This document shows positions 53,740 to 63,388 of a stretch of DNA of 64,000 nucleotides, one piece after another; positions within the stretch are counted from its first letter, which is position 1; each line of letters starts with the position of its first letter. This stretch comes from Henriciella sp. GTDB taxonomy: Bacteria; Pseudomonadota; Alphaproteobacteria; Caulobacterales; Hyphomonadaceae. Location of the stretch: contig JABSPZ010000007.1 in the NCBI GenBank assembly GCA_013213785.1, positions 248,001 through 312,000 of the forward strand, written 5' to 3'. The notes under the pieces were generated by a model that was not told where the DNA came from, ran no database searches, and worked only from the letters and a program-made list of their open reading frames with translations. Both the position numbers and the translations under genes were made by a program.

Positions 53740-53873
53740 AGGCCACGGCGCCCCAATACTAACAACAGCGTCAACGACTTGCTCTGTGGATATTTTTGTA
53801 ATACACGCCTTTTGCTCACCCACAGCATAAGGGTGAGGCGTGAGGCTTTTCCGTATTTTGCAAGCGCAAAGTC

Positions 53874-53903
53874 TTGAAGGTGGTTCTCCTCGCGCCCATA
53901 TAA
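53874..53903 (+). promoter_or_regulatory. Predicted sigma-70 promoter of the nad operon
   Basis: The -10 box is TATAAT (53898-53903), a perfect consensus. TTGAAG (53874-53879) is a plausible -35 box at 18 bases. Transcription would start near 53910, inside the dyad, about 25 bases before nadA. Confidence 0.6.
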
Positions 53904-53918
53904 TGCTCAAGTTGAGCA
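53902..53918 (+). promoter_or_regulatory. Perfect dyad overlapping the nad promoter, probable NAD-regulator operator
   Basis: ATGCTCAAGTTGAGCAT has perfect eight-base arms around one G. It covers the end of the -10 box and the likely start point, so a bound repressor would block initiation. NadQ- or NrtR-type repressors control nadABC in alphaproteobacteria; no such gene is seen in this window. The identity of the regulator is inferred from position. Confidence 0.65.
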
Positions 53919-53933
53919 TAACAGGAGGCTGAG

Positions 53934-55082
53934 ATGGCAAGACTGATTGATGCAGGACCCGGATGTCCGACCCCGACCCCATTGCGCGGGACTGAAGTCG
54001 CGAAAGAAACCGGACTCGCTTATGATGAGGCTGTAAAAGCCAAAACCGACCATTTGTACCCTTTGGTCAGTGACTTTATCACACCGATGGAATGGCCAGC
54101 GGTTGCGCCCCTCGTGGCAGCAATCAATGATCTTAAAGAAGAGAAGAACGCGGTCATCCTCGCCCACAATTACATGACGCCGGATATTTTCCGTCTGGTT
54201 GGTGATTTCCGAGGCGACAGTTTGCAGCTCGCCCGCGAAGCCGCGAATGTAGACGCGGACATCATTGTCCAGGCCGGCGTGCACTTCATGGCCGAGACCT
54301 CAAAAATCCTCGCGCCGAGCAAGACGGTTCTGATCTCTAGCTTAGAAGCGGGATGTTCCCTCGCAAGCTCGATCACGGGCGCCGATGTGCGGCTGATCAA
54401 AGAGCGCTACCCAGACTACCCTGTGGTAACGTATGTGAACACGACGGCCGATGTGAAAGCCGAATGCCACATAACCTGCACAAGCTCGAATGCGGCGCAG
54501 GTTGTTGAGGCGGTCGCGAAAGAGTGGAACACCGATACGGTTATTCTGGTTCCCGATCAGTACCTCGCAAAGAATGTTGCGGCTCAGACCAATATCCGGA
54601 TCATTACTTGGCCCGGCGCTTGTGAAGTGCATGAGCTCTTCAGCTCAGATGATGTCAACGCTTTGCGTGAGGCGCATCCTGGTGTCGTGATCCTCGCCCA
54701 CCCAGAGTGTCCGCCGGATGTGCTCGAAAGCGCTGATTTCGCTGGATCGACGGCAGCGCTTGCGAATTATGTCAAAGACGAAAGCCCAGCAAAAGTCGTT
54801 CTACTGACCGAATGCTCGATGTCGGACAATGTTGCAGCAGAGAACCCAGGCGTTGATTTTGTTCGTCCGTGCAACCTCTGCCCGCACATGAAACGCATTA
54901 CGCTTGAGAACATTCTCGATTGCTTGACTGAGATGCAGCATGAAGTGACCATCGAAGAAAGCGTTCGCGTCAAAGCGAAAGCAGCGATCGATGCGATGCT
55001 GGCTCTTCCCAAGATGGAAAATCCGCTCGCCTTCGAAACCGGTCTCGCGCCGATGGAGATTGAGGTAATTTCACCATCGTAA
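53934..55082 (+). CDS. nadA: Quinolinate synthase
   Basis: 382 residues with GGAGG five bases before the ATG. The iron-sulfur ligands are in [11 protein letters not shown], in the ITCTSSNA segment and in [26 protein letters not shown] and [11 protein letters not shown] bind substrate, and [15 protein letters not shown] follows. The enzyme condenses iminoaspartate with dihydroxyacetone phosphate to form quinolinate. It heads the operon nadA-x-y-nadB-nadC. Confidence 0.96.
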   Translation: MARLIDAGPGCPTPTPLRGTEVAKETGLAYDEAVKAKTDHLYPLVSDFITPMEWPAVAPLVAAINDLKEEKNAVILAHNYMTPDIFRLVGDFRGDSLQLAREAANVDADIIVQAGVHFMAETSKILAPSKTVLISSLEAGCSLASSITGADVRLIKERYPDYPVVTYVNTTADVKAECHITCTSSNAAQVVEAVAKEWNTDTVILVPDQYLAKNVAAQTNIRIITWPGACEVHELFSSDDVNALREAHPGVVILAHPECPPDVLESADFAGSTAALANYVKDESPAKVVLLTECSMSDNVAAENPGVDFVRPCNLCPHMKRITLENILDCLTEMQHEVTIEESVRVKAKAAIDAMLALPKMENPLAFETGLAPMEIEVISPS

Positions 55083-55144
55083 CGTCTTGTCGTTGCCATA
55101 AGCGTGGCTAAGGTAAGAGTCGGAGCGTGAGATAGGAGAGGGTT

Positions 55145-55597
55145 ATGGCGAAGTGGGTGACAACGCTATTGGCAGGTCTAATGGCGCTTTGCTTTCTCCC
55201 TGCGACAGCAGACACAAAAGACCCAACCGACGTGCTCGGGTCGTGGAGCTTTCAAACTAAGCCGTATCGACAAGGTCAGTGTATTATGACCGGAACGATG
55301 CGGCTGAGCTCTCATCCATCAGATGGTCTCTATGAATGCGAACTCACGGCTGTTGAAGTATGTTCTATGTGGGGCCGCTCGGTCGTCCTGCAGCAGTGCC
55401 AAGCTCGCCGTTTTGGAAACCAGGTTTCAATTCGCTCTCAAATCACCGAAATGCTCGAACAAAAGGTCGAAGGACTGATCTATGTTCCGGACAATTTCAG
55501 CCTGACGATCCAGGATCAGTCCCGTATGTGGGGCGCGCTTGTATCTGCAGCGACCGCGCCGGTTGAGTTTCGGCGTTCCGAAGACGGCATCTCTTAA
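55145..55597 (+). CDS. Secreted protein x of the nad operon, paralogue of the next gene
   Basis: 150 residues with GGAGA upstream. A signal peptide ends near PATA (about residue 22). Mature cysteines are at 46, 65, 73 and 85. The downstream half, FGNQVSIRSQI, YVPDNFSLTI, RMWGALVS and EDGIS, matches the next protein in order. Upstream, both share a WxF start and a Cys followed by a GTM/GQA strand. No known family. It is probably periplasmic with two disulfides. Its stop overlaps the start of the next gene. Confidence 0.75.
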   Translation: MAKWVTTLLAGLMALCFLPATADTKDPTDVLGSWSFQTKPYRQGQCIMTGTMRLSSHPSDGLYECELTAVEVCSMWGRSVVLQQCQARRFGNQVSIRSQITEMLEQKVEGLIYVPDNFSLTIQDQSRMWGALVSAATAPVEFRRSEDGIS

Positions 55598-56022
55598 TGC
55601 GCATAGCGGCAGCAGCTCTTCTGGCAACACTAAGCGCACTACCAGCTGCTGCTGACACCAATATTGCGGGGCATTGGACGTTTTCTGCAAACGTCGCTGA
55701 CGATTGCGAGTTTGATGGCCAAGCCTTTTTGGAAAAAACAGGCGACGGTCAGTTCAGCGGCGAAGTGACGGCTCGGCAAAGCTGCCCAATCTTGGAGGAA
55801 GACTATCTGGTCCGACAAGAATGCGCCGCCTCAAAGCTCGGCAATCAACTCTCCGTTCGATGCCGTATCGTTGAGTTTTTGAGCGGCGAAGAGACCGCGT
55901 TTTACTATCCAGACAATTTCACACTCACCATTGAGTCCGCTGTCCGCATGCACGGTGCGCTCGTGAGTTCTGGGATGGCCAAGCCCGCCGAATGGGTTCG
56001 TGCCGAAAGGGGCATTTCTTGA
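55597..56022 (+). CDS. Secreted protein y of the nad operon, paralogue of the previous gene
   Basis: 141 residues starting at the TAATG overlap with gene x. A signal peptide ends near AAAD (residue 20). Cysteines are at 37, 63, 76 and 89; three of these align with gene x. LGNQLSVRC, YYPDNFTLTI, RMHGALVS and ERGIS repeat the signature of gene x. The two are tandem paralogues that have diverged considerably. The stop overlaps the TTG start of nadB by two bases. Confidence 0.75.
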   Translation: MRIAAAALLATLSALPAAADTNIAGHWTFSANVADDCEFDGQAFLEKTGDGQFSGEVTARQSCPILEEDYLVRQECAASKLGNQLSVRCRIVEFLSGEETAFYYPDNFTLTIESAVRMHGALVSSGMAKPAEWVRAERGIS

Positions 56023-57599
56023 GTTTATCCAGCGGGCCCCGGCCCGAACGTTACACCGCCACTGCTCCCGCAGTTGATGCGCGCATTTTGATTGTTGGGG
56101 CTGGCCTTGCAGGTCTGTTCCTGGCGCTGCGCCTGGCGCCGCGGCCCTGCACGGTCATTTCACCGGCACCGCTTGGCCAAGCCGCGTCCTCAGCGTGGGC
56201 TCAAGGCGGCCTGGCCGCGGCCCTGCACCCAAAAGACAGCCCGGAACAGCATGCCTCTGACACGGTTGCGGCGGGCGCAGGCCTCGTCGACCCGGCCATC
56301 GCGAAACTGATCGCTGAAGATGGACCAAAGCGCGTACGCGACCTGATCGAACTCGGCGTTCCGTTTGATCGCACACCGGATGGCCAGCTGGCGCTCAGTC
56401 TGGAAGCGGCTCACTCTCACCCGCGTGTCGCCCGCGTGGCGGGTGACCTGGCCGGGAAAGCCATTATGGGCGCGCTGACAGCCGCTGTGAAAGCCGCGAG
56501 CCATATTCAGCTCATCGAGTACGCCAAAGCGGTTGGGCTTCTGCAAGACAGCAATGGCAAGATCGCCGGCGCCGTTTTGAAAGATCGCCGAGGGCGTATC
56601 TCGACCTTTACGAGCCCTGAGACCGTCCTTTGTACCGGCGGGTCCGGCGGGCTGTTCCGCGTCACGACAAATCCGCCGCAAGCACGCGGTGATGCTCTGG
56701 CCATGGCCTATGCTGCGGGCGCCGTGATTGCTGATCCAGAATTCGTTCAGTTTCATCCCACCGCAATGGATGTCGGCTTAGATCCCTCCCCGCTCGCCAC
56801 AGAAGCTTTGCGCGGCGAAGGCGCAATTCTAGTTGGGGAAGATGGCAACTCATTCATGGCGCGCTACCACGCTGACGCGGAACTCGCCCCAAGAGATGAA
56901 GTGGCCCGCGCGATACACTCTGAAATCTCAGCCGGCCGCAAAACCTATCTGGATACGCGCAGTTCAATCGGCGACGCGATCAAAGATCACTTCCCGACAG
57001 TATTTGCCGCCTGCATGGCCGCGGGCATTGATCCTCGTCAGAGTGTGATCCCGGTCGCACCCGCCATGCATTATCATATGGGCGGCATCCTCTCAGATAC
57101 ATGGGGACGCTCGACCCTCAATGGCCTAAGCGTTTGTGGAGAGTGCGCCAGCACGGGCGCCCATGGCGCGAACCGGCTTGCTTCAAACTCCTTGCTTGAA
57201 GCGGTCGTTATGGCGGCTCGCATCGCAGACCGGCTGCGCGGCGAGGACATGGTCTTGCCAACCGAAAGCGTCAGCGACGTTCCAACGGAATTGAGTGACG
57301 AAGCACTTCAGGCGCTACGCCAGGATATGGCTGCCAAATGTGGCGTTGTCCGCGACCAAGAAGGCCTGACCGCACTCTTAGAACATATCGCGGCGCTGGA
57401 GTCCGAGTTTCCAGCCGCCCGCGCGCTCTGCGCCTCCAAGCTCATTGCAGAAGCGGCCTTAGCGCGAACCGAGAGCCGCGGTGGTCACTTCCGGGCTGAC
57501 CATCCAGATCCATCCGCTGTCGCGGCGCGCACTTTTACGGCCCGTCCGAATACCCAAACCCAAGATATTCAAGCCAACGCGCTGGAGACCGCAAAATGA
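56019..57599 (+). CDS. nadB: L-aspartate oxidase
   Basis: 526 residues from a TTG with GGGG six bases upstream; an in-frame ATG at 55992 lies inside gene y and adds residues unlike the family. The FAD site is ILIVGAGLAGLFLALRL. SSAWAQGGLAAAL and SLEAAHSHPRVARVAGD form the active site, and EFVQFHPTAMDVG, TEALRGEGAILV and HYHMGGILSD follow. The C-terminal helical domain is present. It oxidises L-aspartate to iminoaspartate for NadA. Confidence 0.95.
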   Translation: MSLSSGPRPERYTATAPAVDARILIVGAGLAGLFLALRLAPRPCTVISPAPLGQAASSAWAQGGLAAALHPKDSPEQHASDTVAAGAGLVDPAIAKLIAEDGPKRVRDLIELGVPFDRTPDGQLALSLEAAHSHPRVARVAGDLAGKAIMGALTAAVKAASHIQLIEYAKAVGLLQDSNGKIAGAVLKDRRGRISTFTSPETVLCTGGSGGLFRVTTNPPQARGDALAMAYAAGAVIADPEFVQFHPTAMDVGLDPSPLATEALRGEGAILVGEDGNSFMARYHADAELAPRDEVARAIHSEISAGRKTYLDTRSSIGDAIKDHFPTVFAACMAAGIDPRQSVIPVAPAMHYHMGGILSDTWGRSTLNGLSVCGECASTGAHGANRLASNSLLEAVVMAARIADRLRGEDMVLPTESVSDVPTELSDEALQALRQDMAAKCGVVRDQEGLTALLEHIAALESEFPAARALCASKLIAEAALARTESRGGHFRADHPDPSAVAARTFTARPNTQTQDIQANALETAK

Positions 57600-58453
57600 G
57601 TTTCATCGCCCCGCCCCCGCTTCCAGACATTGTGCTTGAACCGATTGTTCGTCTCGCACTTGCCGAAGACCTTGGCCGCGCAGGCGACCTGACAACGGAC
57701 GCAACCATCGCGCCTGGGACCCAACTGACGGCTCATATCCGCGCCAGGATGCCTGGACGCCTCGCAGGAATGGACGCTGCCACATATGCCCTCAAACTTG
57801 TCGATATCGCGACCACACTCGAGCTCCACAAGCAGGACGGTGATGTGCTCGCGCCGGGAGATATCGTAGCGGTTATGAAGGGCAGCGCCCGGTCGATCCT
57901 GATCGCGGAGCGCACCATGCTAAACTTCTTGGGCCGCCTCTCTGGGATCGCAACACTGACTGCACAGTTTGCCGACCGAATGGCGCATACCAAAGCGAAA
58001 ATCGTCTGCACGCGGAAAACCACGCCGGGCCACCGCGCGGTGGAAAAGCGTGCGGTCCGATGCGGCGGCGGCACCTCGCACCGCTACGGTCTCGACGATG
58101 CGATCCTCATCAAGGACAATCATATCGCAGCCTGTGGCTCGATCGAAGATGCGCTCAAGCGCGCGCATGCCTATGCAGGCCATTTGCGGATGATCGAGAT
58201 TGAAGTCGACTCGCTTGATCAGCTTTCTGAAGCGCTGCCCCACAAGCCGCATGCGGTCTTGCTCGACAATATGGAGCCAGACCTATTGCGCGAGGCGGTT
58301 GCCATGATTGACGGTCAATGTCTCGCGGAAGCGAGCGGTGGGATCACGCTCGATACCGTCGCGGCGAAAGCGGAAACGGGGGTTGATTACATCTCCTCCG
58401 GCGCGCTCACTCACTCTGCGTCAAATCTTGACCTGGGCCTCGATATCCTCTGA
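57596..58453 (+). CDS. nadC: Nicotinate-nucleotide pyrophosphorylase (carboxylating)
   Basis: 285 residues; the ATGA overlap with nadB shows coupling. ALAEDLGRAGDLTTDATI, ERTMLNFLGRLSGIATLT, CTRKTTPGHRAVEKRAVRCGGG and IEIEVDSLDQL match QPRTase, with the phosphoribosyl- and carboxylate-binding Arg and Lys in place. It makes nicotinate mononucleotide from quinolinate and PRPP, ending the de novo branch. Confidence 0.96.
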   Translation: MSFIAPPPLPDIVLEPIVRLALAEDLGRAGDLTTDATIAPGTQLTAHIRARMPGRLAGMDAATYALKLVDIATTLELHKQDGDVLAPGDIVAVMKGSARSILIAERTMLNFLGRLSGIATLTAQFADRMAHTKAKIVCTRKTTPGHRAVEKRAVRCGGGTSHRYGLDDAILIKDNHIAACGSIEDALKRAHAYAGHLRMIEIEVDSLDQLSEALPHKPHAVLLDNMEPDLLREAVAMIDGQCLAEASGGITLDTVAAKAETGVDYISSGALTHSASNLDLGLDIL

Positions 58454-58488
58454 CCTATCGCCAAAGAGCGATAATTTGGGAGGAAAAC

Positions 58489-59298
58489 ATGGCCAAGGCG
58501 AATGGGCGCAAGTCTATTTTTATCACTGGCGCGGCGTCGGGGATCGGCGCTGAAACTGCCAGACTGTTCCATTCGCGTGGGTGGTTCTGCGGGCTCTACG
58601 ACATTGACGAGACAGGCTTGAAAGCCGTTGCCGATGAAATCGGCGCCGACAATTGCCATGTCGCCACGCTGAATGTGACCAAGCGCGAGGACTGGGCGGC
58701 TGCTATGACGGGATTCAGCGAGGCCACAGGCGGCAAGATGAACGTCCTCTTCAACAATGCGGGGATCGGTCGTCATGGCTGGTTCGAGGATATCCCACCA
58801 GAAGAAGCTGATCTCGTGGTCGACGTGAATGTCAAAGGCGTGATCAATGGCATCTACGCGTCTATCTCCTTGCTCAAAGAAACCGGTGAAGCCCGGATCG
58901 TAAATACGGCCTCAACCGCAGGGGTCGTTGGATCGCCGCGTTTGGCGGTTTATTCAGCGACTAAGTTCGCGGTACGCGGCCTGACCGAAGCGTTGGATGT
59001 GGAACTTTCGGGCCTCGGCATTCGCTGTACCAGCCTGATGCCATGGTTCATTGATACCCCAATCCTCGACATGGGCCTTACAGAAGGCGCGAATGTCAAA
59101 ATGGCGGATGAAATCCGCGAGAATGGGCAAGATGTCTATCCCGTCTCACTCGCAGCTGAGACCGCGTGGGAAGCGGCTCACGGCAAGGATATTCACTATA
59201 TGGCGGGCAAACGCGCGAAGCAGGCACGATTTGCAGCGCGTTTCATGCCCGGACGCTTAAAGAAACAGATTCTAGGTGGTTTGCCGCCGCGCGACTAA
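58489..59298 (+). CDS. SDR oxidoreductase
   Basis: 269 residues with GGGAGGA before the ATG. The nucleotide site is IFITGAASGIGAETARLF, with YDIDETG after strand 2. LFNNAGIGRHG, IVNTASTAGVVGSPRLAVYSATKFAVRG (Ser, Tyr, Lys) and MPWFIDTPI complete the SDR set. A C-terminal KRAKQARFAARFMPGRLKKQI segment is typical of SDRs near acyl-lipid genes. Substrate unknown. It lies 35 bases after nadC and may be in the same transcript. Confidence 0.85.
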   Translation: MAKANGRKSIFITGAASGIGAETARLFHSRGWFCGLYDIDETGLKAVADEIGADNCHVATLNVTKREDWAAAMTGFSEATGGKMNVLFNNAGIGRHGWFEDIPPEEADLVVDVNVKGVINGIYASISLLKETGEARIVNTASTAGVVGSPRLAVYSATKFAVRGLTEALDVELSGLGIRCTSLMPWFIDTPILDMGLTEGANVKMADEIRENGQDVYPVSLAAETAWEAAHGKDIHYMAGKRAKQARFAARFMPGRLKKQILGGLPPRD

Positions 59299-59307
59299 AA
59301 CGTCGGA

Positions 59308-60333
59308 TCAACCGCCAGCCGCAGACTGAACCGTGGTCAGCATGCTCGTATTGAGGCTTGCGACTTTCGAACTCGATTCCTCTGCGGACGTAATAGTTTC
59401 CGGCTTCGTTTCGACGGCCGCATCTGCTGGCGTCACCGTTTTCAATCCAGCACGGCGCTGGGCCAAGCGTGCGCTCTGACGTGCAGAGGCCACAGACCAT
59501 TCGCTGCCACGTGGGAAGCGGTAGAATATGTGCAGACCGATCTGGTTCGTTCGGATGAGACCAGAGTTCCAAACGGGGTTCACATAAGTCGCGTGATAGT
59601 GCGTTGCACCGCCCGTCTTACGCTCGTTTAGGTCCATCATGACGTGGGCTGCAACCGACTGAGCTTTGTCCCACTTCACACCGCGCGGTGCTTTGTCCAT
59701 TGCGCCGTCGCACGTGAAGGTAAATTGGCACCCGGTCGTACGGGTCGCGCCCTGATAGACAACATCGCAAATCGAATTCGGATAGCGGTGGTCGTTCACG
59801 CGGTTCACGATGACTTCAGCTACGCCAAGTTGGCCAGCTGTCGTTTCGCTACGCGCTTCGTAATAGATCGCTGTCGCGAGACATTGCTTCTGACGCAGCA
59901 TTTCCTCAGCGTCTGTACGCTTTGGGACTTCGAGCGTGACCAGGCTACCAATGGCTGCCTTATCGCGGTCATAAGCGGCGTACCGGCTGAGCGCAGAACT
60001 CGGGTCGCGCTCAAGAGAATGTTCTACAAAACGCAACCAATCATGGCTCATCAAAGCAGACTTGTCGGTCAGCGCCGTACTGATCTCGACTTCGTCTTCG
60101 CGGATTTCGGCAAGCTGGACGCTGCGATCGCGGAATTGTTCTTCGTTTTGCTGGTTGGTGTTAAAACCAGCAATCATTGGCATGGAGGCGACGAGGGCCA
60201 GGAATCCGGCCGCGCCGAGTCCGCCTTTAAGCGCTTTCGTGCGCTCTTCAGGCGACAAGTGCGCTCGCAGCCAGCGGCTGATGCGCGCGGACACGGTCGT
60301 GCCCGTCATCGGGTTTCTGGAATAATCCGTCAT
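59308..60333 (-). CDS. SleB-type cell wall hydrolase
   Basis: 341 residues. A single membrane helix near residues 40-55 (LGAAGFLALVASMPMIAG) anchors it. The SleB/Hydrolase_2 domain has CLATAIYYEARSETTAGQLGVAEVIVNRVN (with the catalytic Glu), then CDVVYQGATRTTGCQFTFTCDG. It should cleave peptidoglycan at the inner membrane face of the periplasm. The C-terminal tail is Thr/Glu-rich and disordered. It is convergent with the SDR gene. Confidence 0.9.
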   Translation of the reverse strand: MTDYSRNPMTGTTVSARISRWLRAHLSPEERTKALKGGLGAAGFLALVASMPMIAGFNTNQQNEEQFRDRSVQLAEIREDEVEISTALTDKSALMSHDWLRFVEHSLERDPSSALSRYAAYDRDKAAIGSLVTLEVPKRTDAEEMLRQKQCLATAIYYEARSETTAGQLGVAEVIVNRVNDHRYPNSICDVVYQGATRTTGCQFTFTCDGAMDKAPRGVKWDKAQSVAAHVMMDLNERKTGGATHYHATYVNPVWNSGLIRTNQIGLHIFYRFPRGSEWSVASARQSARLAQRRAGLKTVTPADAAVETKPETITSAEESSSKVASLNTSMLTTVQSAAGG

Positions 60334-60706
60334 TTTCGTCTTTTATTTCCCACCACACTTGCGAGTTTTCTCACTCTGCAAGTTTTAAACCTTTTCCCTT
60401 TTATGACGGCTTTCTGCACCGCTTTGGATTCTGATCTGAGGTGTGCATATTTCCTGCCTGACTAGAAAATCAATTCTATAGCACCCCAATAATGGAACAT
60501 TTTTCGTAATTGAAAGTGCCTGAATTCCCCATGAATGGGCGGTAAACAGCGTTAACCGCCGCTAAATGTCCGAATCTATTACAGATTCATTGACGCACCG
60601 CAGCATGGTTAAATTTCACCCAGAAATCGGGCTGTTGCGCTTTCGCAACACTCATTCTGATCACGTTTTATTGCGAACCCAGAATAAATTCGCGCAAAAA
60701 GCGAAT
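60334..60706. other. 373-base gap with two dyads, upstream of the cell wall hydrolase
   Basis: No gene is seen. One dyad, GGCGGTAAA / TTAACCGCC (60538-60560), matches at eight of nine positions, and a second is the TGTTGCG / CGCAACA dyad at 60633. The gap holds the promoter of the hydrolase. Confidence 0.45.
60633..60650. promoter_or_regulatory. TGTTGC-N6-GCAACA dyad, 3' side of ppdK
   Basis: TGTTGCGCTTTCGCAACA has seven-base perfect arms and a CTTT centre, 57 bases beyond the ppdK stop. The matching dyad TGTTGC-N6-GCAACA occurs upstream of ppdK at 63561. Neither has a T-tract suiting a terminator. Confidence 0.45.
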
Positions 60707-63388
60707 CTAGTCTTGTTTCAAAACGGCATGCGCCGCCGCCAATCGAGCAATCGGAACCCGGTAAGGCGAGCAAGAAACATAATCTAGGCCTAGCCCGTGG
60801 CAGAAAATCACCGAAGCCGGGTCTCCGCCATGTTCACCACAAATACCCAATTTGATGTCGCCGCGGGTGGCCTTGCCGCGTTCCGCCGCCGTCCGAACCA
60901 GCTCGCCAACACCTTCCTGGTCAATCGTCACAAACGGATCTTTCTCATAGATCCCCTGTTCTTCATACGCCGTCAGGAACCGGCCCGCGTCATCGCGCGA
61001 GATCCCGAGTGTGGTTTGCGTCAGATCATTCGTTCCGAACGAGAAAAATTCTGCTGTTTCCGCAATTTGACCCGCGCGCAGTGCAGCGCGTGGCAGCTCA
61101 ATCATGGTTCCGACGAGATAGTCTAACGTGGTCCCAGTTTCAGAGAAAACCGCCTCTGCTTCGGCGTCGACAACCGCTTTCAGGATATCGAGCTCTTTGC
61201 GTGTCCCGACCAGCGGGATCATCACTTCGGGAACCGGCTTCGAGCCGCTTTCCTTAGCAATCGCGACAGCCGCTTCAAAGATCGCGCGAGCTTGCATCGC
61301 GTAAATCTCTGGGAAGGTAATGCCCAAACGACACCCGCGATGGCCGAGCATTGGATTGCTCTCGTGCAAAGCGTCGGCTTGTGCTTTCAGCGCCTTCACA
61401 TCCATCCCGGAGGATTGCGCGACTTCTTCCATTTCCGCTTCAGTGTGCGGCATGAATTCGTGCAATGGCGGATCGAGAAGACGGATGGTGCAGGGCAGAT
61501 CGCCCATGATCCGGAAGATCTCTTCAAAATCGGAGCGCTGCATGGGTAACAATTTCTCAAGAGCGGCTTCACGCCCGTCCTTAGTTCCCGCCAAAATCAT
61601 GCTGCGAACAACTGGGATACGTTCGGCATCAAAGAACATGTGTTCCGTCCGGCAAAGGCCGATCCCTTCTGCTCCGAACTCTTTAGCAACTTTCACATCC
61701 GCAGGTGTTTCTGCGTTCGTCCGAACGTTCAGTTTACGCACCTTATCGGCCCAGCCCATGAGTAGACCGAAATCACCAGAGAGGTCTGGCTGTTGCATCT
61801 CAACTTCGCCAAACAGGACTTCGCCTTCGGCGCCGTCAACAGTGATGATCTCACCCTTTTTGATCTCGCGATCGCCAACGCGGAACACACCTGCCTCAGT
61901 ATCAATCTGGAGGTTGCCAGCGCCGCAAACACATGGGCGCCCCATGCCGCGCGCGACCACAGCTGCGTGCGAGGTCATTCCGCCGCGTGCGGTTACGATC
62001 GCCCGCGCTGCGTGCATGCCGTGAATATCTTCCGGGCTGGTTTCAACACGGACCAAGATGACGGCTCGCCCGGCTTCAGCCAAATGTGCGGCTTCATTGG
62101 AGTCGAACACCACTTGCCCAACGGCAGCGCCAGGGCTCGCCGGGAGGCCTTTGACCACCACATCGCGGGCAGCGTTCGGAGAAATTGTGGGGTGCAGCAG
62201 TTGATCAAGCTGAGCTGGCTCCAGGCGCAAGATCGCTTCTTCTTCGGTGACCAGGCCTTCTTTGGCCATATCGACCGCAATTGTGAGCGCGGCCGCCGCG
62301 GTGCGTTTCCCGTTCCTGGTTTGCAGCATGTAGAGGACATTGTCCTCAACCGTGAACTCAATGTCCTGCATGTCGCGATAATGCGCTTCAAGCGTATCGG
62401 CGACGTCGGTGAGCTGTTTGTAGACCGCTGGCATAACCTCTTCGAGCGGCGCCTCATCTGATTTCAGCTCATTTGCGCGAGCGCGGCTGATTGGCGCCGG
62501 CGTGCGGATCCCCGCGACAACGTCTTCGCCCTGCGCATTGGTCAGGAACTCGCCATAAAATGTGTTCGCGCCCGTCGACGGATCGCGCGTAAACGCCACA
62601 CCAGTCGCTGATGTTTCGCCCATATTGCCGAACACCATGGACTGAACATTGACGGCGGTTCCCCACTCGGCGGGGATATCATTGAGTTTGCGGTAGAGGA
62701 TCGCGCGATCATTCATCCAAGATCCAAACACCGCGCCAATCGCGCCCCAGAGCTGCTCGCGGGCATCATCCGGGAACGGTTTGCCGAGCTTCTCTTGGAC
62801 CGCATCCTTGTATTGGCCGACAATCGTCTTCCAATTGCTCGCTTCCATCTCTGTATCAAGTTCGAAGCCTTGGCTGTCCTTGTAATCGTCCAAAAGATAT
62901 TCGAACGTGTCGTGGCGGAGGCCTAGCACAACGTTGGAATACATCTGGATGAAGCGGCGATAGCTGTCATAGGCAAAGCGTTCGCCCGCTTTCGCTGCGA
63001 GGCCTTGGACGGTGACTTCCGAAAGTCCGAGGTTCAAAACCGTATCCATCATGCCCGGCATCGAGGCGCGCGCACCCGAGCGAACGGACACCAACAGCGG
63101 GTTCGCGGCGTCGCCAAATGTCTTGCCGGTCTTTTGCTCGAGCGCTTTCAGCGCGTCGTCGACCTGCTCTTTCAGACCCTCAGGGTAGGCCTCATCAAGT
63201 TCGTAATAGGCCGTGCAAACGTCAGTCGTCAGGGTAAAGCCGGGGGGAACTGGCAAACCAAGACTCGCCATCTCAGCCAGGTTGGCGCCTTTGCCACCCA
63301 GCAGATTCTTCATCGCCGCGCTTCCATCGGAGCTTCCACCGCCGAAAGAGTAGACCCATTTGGTCGTTACGCTCGCGCCATCACCCAT
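60707..63388 (-). CDS. ppdK: Pyruvate, phosphate dikinase
   Basis: 893 residues from the ATG at 63388 with GGAGG upstream; the frame's longer start to 63454 is not supported. The N-terminal ATP-grasp domain begins FGGGSSDGSAAMKNLLGGKGANLAEM. The phospho-His domain is ARGGMTSHAAVVARGMGRPCV with the catalytic His. The C-terminal PEP-utilising barrel has MLGHRGCRLGIT and SFGTNDLTQTTLGISRDDAG. It converts pyruvate to PEP with ATP and phosphate, reversibly. It lies next to glyS, a frequent alphaproteobacterial arrangement. Confidence 0.97.
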   Translation of the reverse strand: MGDGASVTTKWVYSFGGGSSDGSAAMKNLLGGKGANLAEMASLGLPVPPGFTLTTDVCTAYYELDEAYPEGLKEQVDDALKALEQKTGKTFGDAANPLLVSVRSGARASMPGMMDTVLNLGLSEVTVQGLAAKAGERFAYDSYRRFIQMYSNVVLGLRHDTFEYLLDDYKDSQGFELDTEMEASNWKTIVGQYKDAVQEKLGKPFPDDAREQLWGAIGAVFGSWMNDRAILYRKLNDIPAEWGTAVNVQSMVFGNMGETSATGVAFTRDPSTGANTFYGEFLTNAQGEDVVAGIRTPAPISRARANELKSDEAPLEEVMPAVYKQLTDVADTLEAHYRDMQDIEFTVEDNVLYMLQTRNGKRTAAAALTIAVDMAKEGLVTEEEAILRLEPAQLDQLLHPTISPNAARDVVVKGLPASPGAAVGQVVFDSNEAAHLAEAGRAVILVRVETSPEDIHGMHAARAIVTARGGMTSHAAVVARGMGRPCVCGAGNLQIDTEAGVFRVGDREIKKGEIITVDGAEGEVLFGEVEMQQPDLSGDFGLLMGWADKVRKLNVRTNAETPADVKVAKEFGAEGIGLCRTEHMFFDAERIPVVRSMILAGTKDGREAALEKLLPMQRSDFEEIFRIMGDLPCTIRLLDPPLHEFMPHTEAEMEEVAQSSGMDVKALKAQADALHESNPMLGHRGCRLGITFPEIYAMQARAIFEAAVAIAKESGSKPVPEVMIPLVGTRKELDILKAVVDAEAEAVFSETGTTLDYLVGTMIELPRAALRAGQIAETAEFFSFGTNDLTQTTLGISRDDAGRFLTAYEEQGIYEKDPFVTIDQEGVGELVRTAAERGKATRGDIKLGICGEHGGDPASVIFCHGLGLDYVSCSPYRVPIARLAAAHAVLKQD

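Noticed and set aside
60549-60566. Possible second CtrA site (TTAACCGCCGCTAAA)
   Set aside because: Spacing is six rather than seven and the second half reads CTAA, so it fits the GGCGGTAAA / TTAACCGCC dyad better.
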